Positions 52,196 through 59,531 of a DNA stretch of 64,000 nt are shown here, in pieces (within the stretch, counting starts at the first letter, position 1; each line of letters opens with the position of its first letter). The position numbers and the translations under genes are program-made. Source of the DNA: JBKBKC01 sp046294265 (GTDB lineage Bacteria; Pseudomonadota; Alphaproteobacteria; Rhodobacterales; Rhodobacteraceae). Under the pieces are notes generated by a model. That model had not been told where the DNA came from, did no database searches, and saw nothing but the letters and a program-made list of their open reading frames with translations. The stretch covers positions 1 through 64,000 of the forward strand of contig JBKBKC010000014.1 of the NCBI GenBank assembly GCA_046294265.1, given 5' to 3'.

Positions 52196-52561
52196 TCAGG
52201 CGATCTCCGACCAGAGCAGGAACAGCACCGTCCAGGCCGCCGCCGAGGCCACCATTCCCGTCCGCGCAGGCAGGCCCGCCCCCGGCACCCCGCGCAGCCG
52301 CCACAGGCACCAGATGGCGGCGGCAAGCAGAAGGGTGGCCCCGGCAAAGACCATACCCGCGCCCGGCGCCATCGCGCGGGCGCGCGCGGCGTCCAGCGCC
52401 ATCGGGGCAGAGGCCACCGCGCAGGTGGCGGCCAGCAGGGCCAGCGCGCGGCCGCGCGCGCCCTCGGCCGACAGACCCGCCAGCACCACCAGCGCCATGC
52501 ACAGGATCGCGGCCCCTCCGGACAGCACCGCCGCTCCGGCAAGGATGCCCCCCGGCAGCAT
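52196..52561 (-). CDS. Small hydrophobic membrane protein (121 aa)
   Basis: A protein with four predicted membrane helices and short loops; I do not recognise a family. ATG 52561 is four bases beyond the mlaF stop codon, so it is probably translated with mlaF and may be an accessory membrane subunit of that transporter. Rich in Ala, Leu and Gly. Confidence 0.65.
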   Translation of the reverse strand: MLPGGILAGAAVLSGGAAILCMALVVLAGLSAEGARGRALALLAATCAVASAPMALDAARARAMAPGAGMVFAGATLLLAAAIWCLWRLRGVPGAGLPARTGMVASAAAWTVLFLLWSEIA

Positions 52562-52565
52562 CGCC

Positions 52566-53312
52566 CTAGCGCAGGGTCTCGATGGGGCCGCTGGCGCGGC
52601 CGTGGATGAACTGCTGCACATAGGGGTCGGGGGTTGCATCCATTTCGGCCACCGGGCCGGTCCATCGGATCACCCCGCCGTGCAGCATCGCCACGGTGTC
52701 CGCGATGGCGCGGACCGAGGACATGTCATGCGTTATGGTCATGGCGGTCGCGCCCATTTCGGTGACGATCTCGCGGATCAGGGCGTTGATGACGCCCGAC
52801 ATGATCGGATCGAGGCCGGTGGTGGGTTCGTCGAAAAAGATGATCTCGGGCTCGGCGGCGATGGCACGGGCGAGGCTTACCCGCTTTTGCATGCCGCCGG
52901 ACAGTTCGGCCGGAAAAAGGTCAGCCACCTGCGGGCCAAGTCCAACGCGGCCCAATTTCTCCAGCGCGATGGCGCGGGCTTCCGCCTTGGGCCGACGGTT
53001 GGGTCCGCGCATCAGGCGGAAGGCCACGTTTTCCCAGACGCGCAGGCTGTCGAACAGCGCGCCACCCTGGAAAAGCATTCCGAAGCGGGCCAGGAAATCA
53101 TCGCGGTCACCTTGCGTCACATTTCGCCCGTCTAGGGTGATGGTTCCGGCATCGGGGCGCACGAGGCCAAGGACGCTTTTCAGCAGAACCGATTTGCCGG
53201 TTCCCGATCCGCCGATGATCACCATCGAGGTGCCGGAGGCGATGGTGAGGTCCACGCCCTGCAACACACGGTTGGCCCCGAAGGCCTTGTGCACCCCGGT
53301 GAGCGTGATCAT
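52566..53312 (-). CDS. mlaF: MlaF-type ABC transporter ATPase
   Basis: The ATPase of an Mla-like lipid transport system. The 248-residue protein has Walker A GGSGTGKS at 34-41, signature LSGGMQKRVSLARA near 143-156, Walker B EIIFFDEPTTGLDP and an H-loop (ITHDMSS). The C-terminal YVQQFIHGRASGP end is typical of MlaF. It overlaps mlaE by ATGA. An MlaD (MCE) gene is not present here. Confidence 0.92.
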   Translation of the reverse strand: MITLTGVHKAFGANRVLQGVDLTIASGTSMVIIGGSGTGKSVLLKSVLGLVRPDAGTITLDGRNVTQGDRDDFLARFGMLFQGGALFDSLRVWENVAFRLMRGPNRRPKAEARAIALEKLGRVGLGPQVADLFPAELSGGMQKRVSLARAIAAEPEIIFFDEPTTGLDPIMSGVINALIREIVTEMGATAMTITHDMSSVRAIADTVAMLHGGVIRWTGPVAEMDATPDPYVQQFIHGRASGPIETLR

Positions 53313-54091
53313 GAGGTGAAGAACAGTTCTGTCAGGATGTAGTTGGCAGCGAGGATCAGCACCGAGGCCGTGACCACCGCCGATTTGGTGGCCGCCCCCA
53401 CGCCCTGCGCGCCGCGTCCCGAGGTCATGCCGTGGTAGCAGCCCATCAGCGCCACCAGAAACCCGAACACCGCCCCCTTCACCAGGCCAGAGCCGATGTC
53501 CCAGGGTTCGAGGAAATCCACCGTGTTCTTGATGTAGGTCGAAGAGTTGAAGTCGAGCCGCGTGATCCCCACCAGCCAGCCGCCCATGATCCCGATGGCA
53601 TCGCCCACCGCCACCAGGACGGGCACCGACAGCGTGGCCGCAAGCACCCGCGGCACGGCCAGGTATTTCATCGGATCGGTGGAGAGGGTGGTCAGGGCGT
53701 CGATCTGCTCGGTCACCTTCATCGTGCCGATTTCGGCCGCGATCGAAGAGGCGACGCGCGCCGCCACCATCAGCCCGCCCAGCACCGGGCCGAGTTCGCG
53801 CACCATGCCGATGGCGACAATCGAGGGCACCACGCTTTCGGCATTGAACCGTGCGCCGCCCGAATAGATCTGCAATGCCAGCGCGCCGCCGGTAAACAGA
53901 GCCGTCAGTCCGACCACCGGCAGCGACAGCCAGCCGATGTGCAAGAGCGCCTGCGCAAACTCGCGGGGGTAGAAGGGCGGCCGAACCATGTGGCCCAGCA
54001 CCTGCCCGGCGAAGATCGTGACGCGCCCCGTGCCCGCCAGACCTGCCAGCACCGCCCGCCCGAGGGCGGCGAGGGGCCGCGTCAGGATCAC
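53309..54091 (-). CDS. mlaE: MlaE-type ABC transporter permease
   Basis: A 260-residue permease with about five hydrophobic segments and the MlaE family motifs ALALQIYSGGARF, GPVLGGLMVAARVASSIAAE and EQIDALTTLSTDP. With MlaF it should move phospholipids between the membranes, using an MCE protein encoded elsewhere. Overlaps alr by ATGA upstream and mlaF downstream. Confidence 0.93.
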   Translation of the reverse strand: MILTRPLAALGRAVLAGLAGTGRVTIFAGQVLGHMVRPPFYPREFAQALLHIGWLSLPVVGLTALFTGGALALQIYSGGARFNAESVVPSIVAIGMVRELGPVLGGLMVAARVASSIAAEIGTMKVTEQIDALTTLSTDPMKYLAVPRVLAATLSVPVLVAVGDAIGIMGGWLVGITRLDFNSSTYIKNTVDFLEPWDIGSGLVKGAVFGFLVALMGCYHGMTSGRGAQGVGAATKSAVVTASVLILAANYILTELFFTS

Positions 54092-55137
54092 GCCGCCCCC
54101 TCGATGTAGCGCCTCGCGTACCGGGGGCCGAGCGCGGTGAGAATCTCGTATCCGATGGTATCCGCCGCCGCCGCAAGGTCATCCACCGATTGCTGCGGCC
54201 CCAGGATGTCCAGCGCGCGGGGCACGTCGGGCAGATGGGTCACATCCACCGCGATCAGGTCCATCGAGACGCGGCCTGCGACGGGGCAGGGCGTGTCGCC
54301 GGCCCAAAGGACCGCACGCCCCGAAAGCGCCCGCTGCAGTCCGTCGGCATAGCCGCCAGAGACGGTGGCGATGCGCGTCTCGGTTTCGGCGATGAAGGTG
54401 CAGCCATAGCCGACCGCCTCGCCCGGCGCGAGGTCGCGCACCTGCACCACCGGCAGTGCCAGCCCCGCCACCGGGGCCGCACCCTCGAAGGGCAGGCCGC
54501 CGTAAAGGCCGATCCCCGGCCGGGTCAGGTCGAAATGATAGCGCGCGCCCAAGAGGATACCCCCCGTCGCCGCCAGCGACCGGGGCAGGTCGGTGCCGTC
54601 GGTCATGGCATGGAACTGGGCAAGCTGGTCCTCGTTCATCGGGTGGTCGGGTTCATCCGCGCAGGCGAGGTGCGACATCAGCATTTCGGGCCCGGCATCC
54701 AGCACGAAGGCCGCCACCGCCTCCCATTCCGCCGCTTCCATGCCCAGCCGGTTCATGCCGGTGTCAAGCTGGATGCCAAACGGATGGCCCGGCAGCGCCT
54801 CCAGGTGCCGGGTCACCTGGTCGATGGAATTGAGCATCGGCGTCAGGTCGAGGTCACCGATCATCTCGGTGTCGCCCGGCATGTGGCCCGAAAAGACACA
54901 GACCTGCGGGCCTTGCCCCAATGCCTGCCGCAGGGCCGCGCCCTCCTCCGCCACGGCGACGAAGAACCGCCGCGCGCCCGCCTGTGCCAGCGCGCGGGCC
55001 ACACGGGTCACGCCAAGGCCATAGGCATCGGCCTTCACCACAGCGCCCGTCTGGGTGCCGGAATTGGAAAGACGGTCCAGCGCGCGCCAGTTGGCCGCAA
55101 CCGCGTCGAGATCGATGGAAAGGGTGCCTGTCGCCAT
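54088..55137 (-). CDS. alr: Alanine racemase
   Basis: Makes D-alanine for peptidoglycan. The 349-residue PLP enzyme has the cofactor Lys35 in VVKADAYG and the catalytic Tyr263 in GGYADG. The barrel and C-terminal domain (VSMDLIAVDVT) are complete. Its operon link to mlaE and mlaF by a 4-base overlap is seen in related bacteria. Confidence 0.95.
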   Translation of the reverse strand: MATGTLSIDLDAVAANWRALDRLSNSGTQTGAVVKADAYGLGVTRVARALAQAGARRFFVAVAEEGAALRQALGQGPQVCVFSGHMPGDTEMIGDLDLTPMLNSIDQVTRHLEALPGHPFGIQLDTGMNRLGMEAAEWEAVAAFVLDAGPEMLMSHLACADEPDHPMNEDQLAQFHAMTDGTDLPRSLAATGGILLGARYHFDLTRPGIGLYGGLPFEGAAPVAGLALPVVQVRDLAPGEAVGYGCTFIAETETRIATVSGGYADGLQRALSGRAVLWAGDTPCPVAGRVSMDLIAVDVTHLPDVPRALDILGPQQSVDDLAAAADTIGYEILTALGPRYARRYIEGAA

Positions 55138-55197
55138 GGCGCCCTACATGCCAGCCGGGCGGGCGAGGTCAAGCAGAAATGGCCGCGCCGCGCGGGC

Positions 55198-56178
55198 TCA
55201 GGCGGCGGGAGCCTGCGCAAACCGCCATTCGCTGACCTGCTGCCAGTCCTGCCCCGGCGCCAGCGTGATCGAGGGATAGCCCCCGTGCGCGGGGGCGTCG
55301 GGCCAGAACTGCGGCTCGATGGCCAGGCCCTCGTAATGGCCATGCCCCGGCCGGATCGCGGCGCGGCCGTCATAGACCTGGATGCCCGGTTCGGTGGTGG
55401 CCACCGTCATCGACAGACCCGAGGTGCCTGTCAGCACCAGCGCCTCCGTCAGAGGGCGGCGGGTATCGGCCAGGCAGAAATTGTGGTCCAGCGGCGGCGC
55501 ATCCGGCTGCATGACGGCCCCCTCCCGCAGATCGAAGCCCGTGCCCGCCACCGCCAGCACGGGCCCCGCCACCCGCCCGTCGGCATGATGCGCCAACACC
55601 CGGTCGGCCAGTACGCGCAGGCGGTGCCCGCCCCAGTCGGGCGTGCCGTCAAGGTTCCAATAGCTGTGGTTGGCAAGGTTCATCAGCGTGGGCGCATCCG
55701 TGCGCGCGGTGAGCGTCAGGCGCAGCGTGGCCGGGGGCAGAACCGCGAACCGCGCCTCTATCCGGCGGTTGCCGGGAAACCCGCCCTCGCCCGCGGGCAG
55801 GTCCAGCGTCAGGACGGCCGATCCCGCATCCGCCCCGGCCAGCGCCCATACCTTTGCGTGAATGCCCGCATCGCCCGAATGCAGCGTGACGGGGGGATCG
55901 CCCATGCCCTGAAACCGATGCTCCACCCCCGCGATCACTGCCCGTGCACCGGTGATCCGGTTGGCCACCGGGCCGACGATGGCACCATGATATCGCATCG
56001 GGCCTTCGTAATCCACGATCCGCACTGATCCCAGCGTCAGCTCATGCGCCACCCCCGCCAGCCGCACAGACTGCAGGATGGCCCCCAGCGTGAGCAGACG
56101 CACTTCCAGATCGCCCGCCGCCAGCGTCACCGCCTGCACCGCCTCGCCCGCCGCCGTCCGCCCGTAGTCCTGCGCCAT
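55198..56178 (-). CDS. galM: Aldose 1-epimerase (galactose mutarotase)
   Basis: A 326-residue mutarotase-family protein. The catalytic His and Glu lie in LMNLANHSYWNL and in the C-terminal GLAIEPQFWPDAP; GPVANRITGA is the family N-terminal motif. ATG 56178 follows GGGGGG; an upstream in-frame start adds 8 residues. It stands alone between alr and znuA. Confidence 0.92.
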   Translation of the reverse strand: MAQDYGRTAAGEAVQAVTLAAGDLEVRLLTLGAILQSVRLAGVAHELTLGSVRIVDYEGPMRYHGAIVGPVANRITGARAVIAGVEHRFQGMGDPPVTLHSGDAGIHAKVWALAGADAGSAVLTLDLPAGEGGFPGNRRIEARFAVLPPATLRLTLTARTDAPTLMNLANHSYWNLDGTPDWGGHRLRVLADRVLAHHADGRVAGPVLAVAGTGFDLREGAVMQPDAPPLDHNFCLADTRRPLTEALVLTGTSGLSMTVATTEPGIQVYDGRAAIRPGHGHYEGLAIEPQFWPDAPAHGGYPSITLAPGQDWQQVSEWRFAQAPAA

Positions 56179-56240
56179 CGCCGCCCCCCTGCCGCTGCCC
56201 ACTCTGCGTGTCGGGGCGCGCGCGCGGGGTCAAGCCAGGA

Positions 56241-57254
56241 TCAGCTGTCGCCGAGGCAGTCCACGAGGCCCTGCGCCAGCCCGCGCAACAGATCCCCATA
56301 GAGGGCCGGGCCGGGCTCAAACCCCGATCCTTCGGGGTCAAGCACCGGGCCCAGCTTGGTGCCCGTCGCATCCGTTAACTGCACCGCCAGCCGGGCATCG
56401 TGGTTGGCCTCGGGGAACACGCAGAGCGCGCTTTGCCCCGCAAGCTCGGCCCGCAGCGCCGACAGCCGCTGCGCCCCCGGCGACGCAGCATCGCCCAGGG
56501 TGATCGAGCCCACCTGCCGCAGCCCGAAATGGCCGGTGAAATAGCCATAGGCGTCATGGAAGGTCACGAAGGGGCGATCCTTGACCGGGGCCAGCATGGC
56601 GGTGATCTCGTCTTCCAGCGCCTCGACCGCCTCGGCTGCGGCCGCGGCATTGGCGGAATAGGTGGCGGCATTGGCCGGGTCTAGCCGCGACAACTCGGCC
56701 GCGATCAGGCCCAGCCAGCCTTCGGCATTGTGCGGGTCGAGCCACGCATGGGGGTCGGTGCCCGAATGATCGTGGTCATGCGCGGCCTCGGCGGCCTTCT
56801 GGCCATGGTCATGCGCGTGCCCGGTCGCCTCGGCCTTCTGCCCATGGTCATGCCCATGATCGTCGCCATGGTCGTGATCGTCCGCGCCCGCGCCGAAATC
56901 CTGCAGATGCGTCCCCTCTGCCTCCAGCAGCGCCAGCGACGACCCCACCCCGGCGGTATCGATCACCCGCGCGAGCCAGGGTGTCATCCCCGGACCGGTC
57001 CAGACCACCAGCCCGGCCCCCGACAGCGCCTGCATCTGGCTGGGGCGCAACTGGAAATCATGCGCATCGGCCCCCCGGTCCAACAGCAGCACGGGCGCGC
57101 CTAGGTCGCCCATCACCTGCGCCACCAGCGAATGCACAGGAGGAATGTCGGTCACCACGCGCGGCACCTCGGCGCGGGCAAGGCCCGGCAGGGCGGCCAC
57201 CATCGCGGCGGCGGCAAGGCATCTGGCACGGGAATAGGATATGGTATAACGCAT
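56241..57254 (-). CDS. znuA: Zinc ABC transporter substrate-binding protein
   Basis: Periplasmic zinc-binding component, 337 residues. The signal peptide ends near ALPGLARAEV. Zinc ligands are in DAHDFQLRPS, the TDPHAWLDP motif and TFHDAYGYF. A His/Asp-rich linker near 120-165 (DHDHGDDHGHDHG) is typical of high-affinity ZnuA. ATG 57254 is preceded by GGAG; an upstream ATG lacks a ribosome site. It is divergent from zur, with a Zur box in the gap. Confidence 0.95.
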   Translation of the reverse strand: MRYTISYSRARCLAAAAMVAALPGLARAEVPRVVTDIPPVHSLVAQVMGDLGAPVLLLDRGADAHDFQLRPSQMQALSGAGLVVWTGPGMTPWLARVIDTAGVGSSLALLEAEGTHLQDFGAGADDHDHGDDHGHDHGQKAEATGHAHDHGQKAAEAAHDHDHSGTDPHAWLDPHNAEGWLGLIAAELSRLDPANAATYSANAAAAAEAVEALEDEITAMLAPVKDRPFVTFHDAYGYFTGHFGLRQVGSITLGDAASPGAQRLSALRAELAGQSALCVFPEANHDARLAVQLTDATGTKLGPVLDPEGSGFEPGPALYGDLLRGLAQGLVDCLGDS

Positions 57255-57291
57255 CAAACGGGTCTCCATTTGGGTCAGGCCATGTTTTGAA

Positions 57292-57306
57292 TGTTATAGC
57301 ATAACA
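57292..57306. promoter_or_regulatory. Zur-binding box between znuA and zur
   Basis: TGTTATAGCATAACA is a perfect 6-bp dyad with a 3-base centre in the divergent promoter, 37 bases from the znuA start and 12 from the zur start. It matches the TGTTATA...ATAACA form of alphaproteobacterial Zur boxes. Zur with zinc should repress both directions. Confidence 0.8.
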
Positions 57307-57318
57307 GGTCAACCCCCC

Positions 57319-57807
57319 ATGACGGAAGTTGCGTTCCATCGTCACGACCACGACGCCTGCGCAGGCACCGCGCTGGCGCAGGCCACAGCCCTCATGCAGG
57401 CCCGCGGGCTGCGGCTGACGCCGGTGCGCCGCCGGGTGCTGGAGATCCTGCTGGAGGCGCATCGCGCCATGGGGGCCTATGACGTGCTGGCCCGCCTGGC
57501 GTCCGAAGGCTTTGGCCACCAACCCCCCGTCGCCTACCGCGCGCTGGATTTCCTCGTGGAACATGGTCTCGCGCACCGCATCCAACGCCTGAACGCCTTT
57601 ACCGCCTGCATGCATCCGGGCGAGGCGCATGCCCCCGCCTTCCTTATCTGCGGCACCTGCAACATCGTGGCCGAGGCGCCGGCCGCCCCGGTGCGCGCGG
57701 CCCTCGACGCCGCCGCCGCCGCCCTCGGGTTCCGCATCGAACGCAGCACGGTCGAGGCGCTGGGCCTCTGCCCCGCCTGCGCCGCCCCGCCGGAGGCCGG
57801 TGCGTGA
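57319..57807 (+). CDS. zur: Zinc uptake regulator, Fur family
   Basis: A 162-residue Fur-family repressor. The winged helix is at about 20-80 (GLRLTPVRRRVLEILL, PVAYRALDFLVEHGLAHRI). Cys pairs CGTC and CPAC, near the middle and the C-terminus, form the structural zinc site. An N-terminal HRHDHD cluster is present. It overlaps znuC by 4 bases and lies beside znuA, which supports Zur rather than Fur. Confidence 0.94.
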   Translation: MTEVAFHRHDHDACAGTALAQATALMQARGLRLTPVRRRVLEILLEAHRAMGAYDVLARLASEGFGHQPPVAYRALDFLVEHGLAHRIQRLNAFTACMHPGEAHAPAFLICGTCNIVAEAPAAPVRAALDAAAAALGFRIERSTVEALGLCPACAAPPEAGA

Positions 57808-58544
57808 GCCTCATCACCGCCGACCATCTGAGCCTGCACCTGTCGGGGCGCGAGGTGCTGCGCGATGTGACCTTCCGCATCGGCCCGGGCGAGATCGTCA
57901 CGCTTGTCGGCCCCAACGGATCGGGCAAGACCACGCTGTTGCGCGCGCTTCTGGGCATCCTGCCGCCCACATCTGGCCGCGTCGCGCGCCAGCCGGGGTT
58001 GCGCATCGGCTATGTGCCGCAGCGGCTGGCGCTGGACCGGGCGCTGCCGATGACGGCGCGGCGGTTCCTGTCGCTGCCCGCTCCGGTGACGGATGCGCTG
58101 GCGCGCGAAGCGCTGGCGCGCGCTGGCGTCGTCGATGCCTGGGGCCAGCAGTTGTCGGCGCTGTCGGGGGGCCAGTTGCAGCGCGTGCTGCTGGCCCGCG
58201 CGCTGCTGGGCGCGCCACAGCTCCTGGCGCTGGATGAGCCGACGCAAGGGTTGGACCAGCCGGGCGAGGCCGCCTTCTACCGGCTGCTGGAAGAGGTGCG
58301 CCGCGATACCGGGGCGGCGGTCCTCCTCATCAGCCATGACCTGCATGTGGTGATGGCGGCCTCGGACCGGGTGGTCTGCCTCAACGGCCATGTCTGCTGC
58401 GAGGGCACGCCGCAGGTGGTGTCGGCGGCCCCGGAATACCGGGCGCTGTTCGGGCTCGGGACCGGGGGGGCGCTGGCGCTTTACCGGCACGACCACGACC
58501 ATGGCCACGACCATCCGCATCCCCACGACCACAGCCATGCCTGA
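57804..58544 (+). CDS. znuC: Zinc ABC transporter ATPase
   Basis: A 246-residue ABC ATPase. Walker A GPNGSGKT is at 36-43, signature LSGGQLQRVLLARAL near 119-133 and Walker B LLALDEPTQGLD follows. The C-terminus carries a His/Asp-rich tail (about 228-245) that may bind zinc. Overlaps zur upstream by 4 bases and znuB downstream by 8. Confidence 0.95.
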   Translation: MSLITADHLSLHLSGREVLRDVTFRIGPGEIVTLVGPNGSGKTTLLRALLGILPPTSGRVARQPGLRIGYVPQRLALDRALPMTARRFLSLPAPVTDALAREALARAGVVDAWGQQLSALSGGQLQRVLLARALLGAPQLLALDEPTQGLDQPGEAAFYRLLEEVRRDTGAAVLLISHDLHVVMAASDRVVCLNGHVCCEGTPQVVSAAPEYRALFGLGTGGALALYRHDHDHGHDHPHPHDHSHA

Positions 58545-59325
58545 TGATTTCCTGATCCGCGCGGCGCTGGCGGGCATCGGCCTGTCGCTGGCGACCGGCC
58601 CCTTGGGCGCCATGGTCGTCTGGCGCCGCATGGCCTATTTCGGCGATGCGACGGCCCATGCCGCGATCCTGGGCGTGGCGCTGGCGCTGGCCACCGGGTT
58701 GCCTCTGGGCGCGGGCACACTCATCGTGGCGCTGGCGATGGCCGCCACCGTCTCAACCCTCGCCGCACGAGGATGGGCGATGGACACCACGCTGGGGGTG
58801 CTCGCACATTCTGCGCTCGCCTTCGGCCTGGTCGCCGTGTCCTTCCTGCCCGGCGTGCGCACCGACCTCTCGGCGCTTCTCTTCGGCGACATTCTCGCCG
58901 TCAGCCGTGCCGATCTGACCTTCATCTGGTCGGGCTCCCTCCTCGTCGCGGCGCTGCTGGTCTGGCGCTGGCAGGCGCTCCTCACCTCCACCCTCAGCGA
59001 GGATCTGGCCCATGCCTCGGGCCTGAACCCCGACCGCGAGCGGCTGGTGCTGACCCTCGCCCTCGCCCTTGTCGTCGCTGTGGCGATCAAGGTGGTGGGC
59101 GCCCTCCTGATCGCCGCCATGCTGATCATCCCGGCCGCCGCCGCCCGCGGCCTTGCCCGCAGCCCCGAATCCATGGCTACCCTCGCCGTCGTCGCGGGTA
59201 TCCTCGCCACGATGGGGGGCCTTGCCCTGTCGCTCACCCTTGACACGCCCGCAGGCCCCTCGATCGTCGCCGTCGCCGCCTGCACCTTTACCCTGTCCGC
59301 CGTGGCGGGCCGCCTCCTGCGCTGA
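58537..59325 (+). CDS. znuB: Zinc ABC transporter permease
   Basis: The membrane component, 262 residues with about eight membrane helices. MVVWRRMAYFGDATAHAAILG near 26-46 and VGALLIAAMLIIPAAAA near 190-206 are typical of ABC-3 family metal permeases. It starts inside the znuC tail, so the two are coupled. Confidence 0.94.
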   Translation: MPDDFLIRAALAGIGLSLATGPLGAMVVWRRMAYFGDATAHAAILGVALALATGLPLGAGTLIVALAMAATVSTLAARGWAMDTTLGVLAHSALAFGLVAVSFLPGVRTDLSALLFGDILAVSRADLTFIWSGSLLVAALLVWRWQALLTSTLSEDLAHASGLNPDRERLVLTLALALVVAVAIKVVGALLIAAMLIIPAAAARGLARSPESMATLAVVAGILATMGGLALSLTLDTPAGPSIVAVAACTFTLSAVAGRLLR

Positions 59326-59336
59326 TACTCCCCCGC

Positions 59337-59391
59337 CTTCTTCTGTCCTCAAGTATCCCACGGGGGGTGCGGGGGGTGTGAAACCCCCCGC
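59337..59391 (-). repeat. Dispersed intergenic element, copy H (reverse orientation)
   Basis: CTTCTTCTGTCCTCAAGTAT plus CCC at 59337-59359 is followed by hairpin GCGGGGGGT/ACCCCCCGC at 59369-59391. It begins 11 bases after the znuB stop, before a gene on the same strand; the rest of this 200-base gap shows nothing beyond a ribosome site. Confidence 0.65.
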
Positions 59392-59531
59392 TTACACCAG
59401 TTCACGAAGGCGCCATCGCTCCACCCACCACCACCGCCCATGTCGCATTCCGCCGCGAAGGGTCGCCCCACCTTGCCCGCTCCGCCCCTCCTGCGGCACA
59501 TAAGGACGGAGCAAAACGGGGAGTATGCAGG

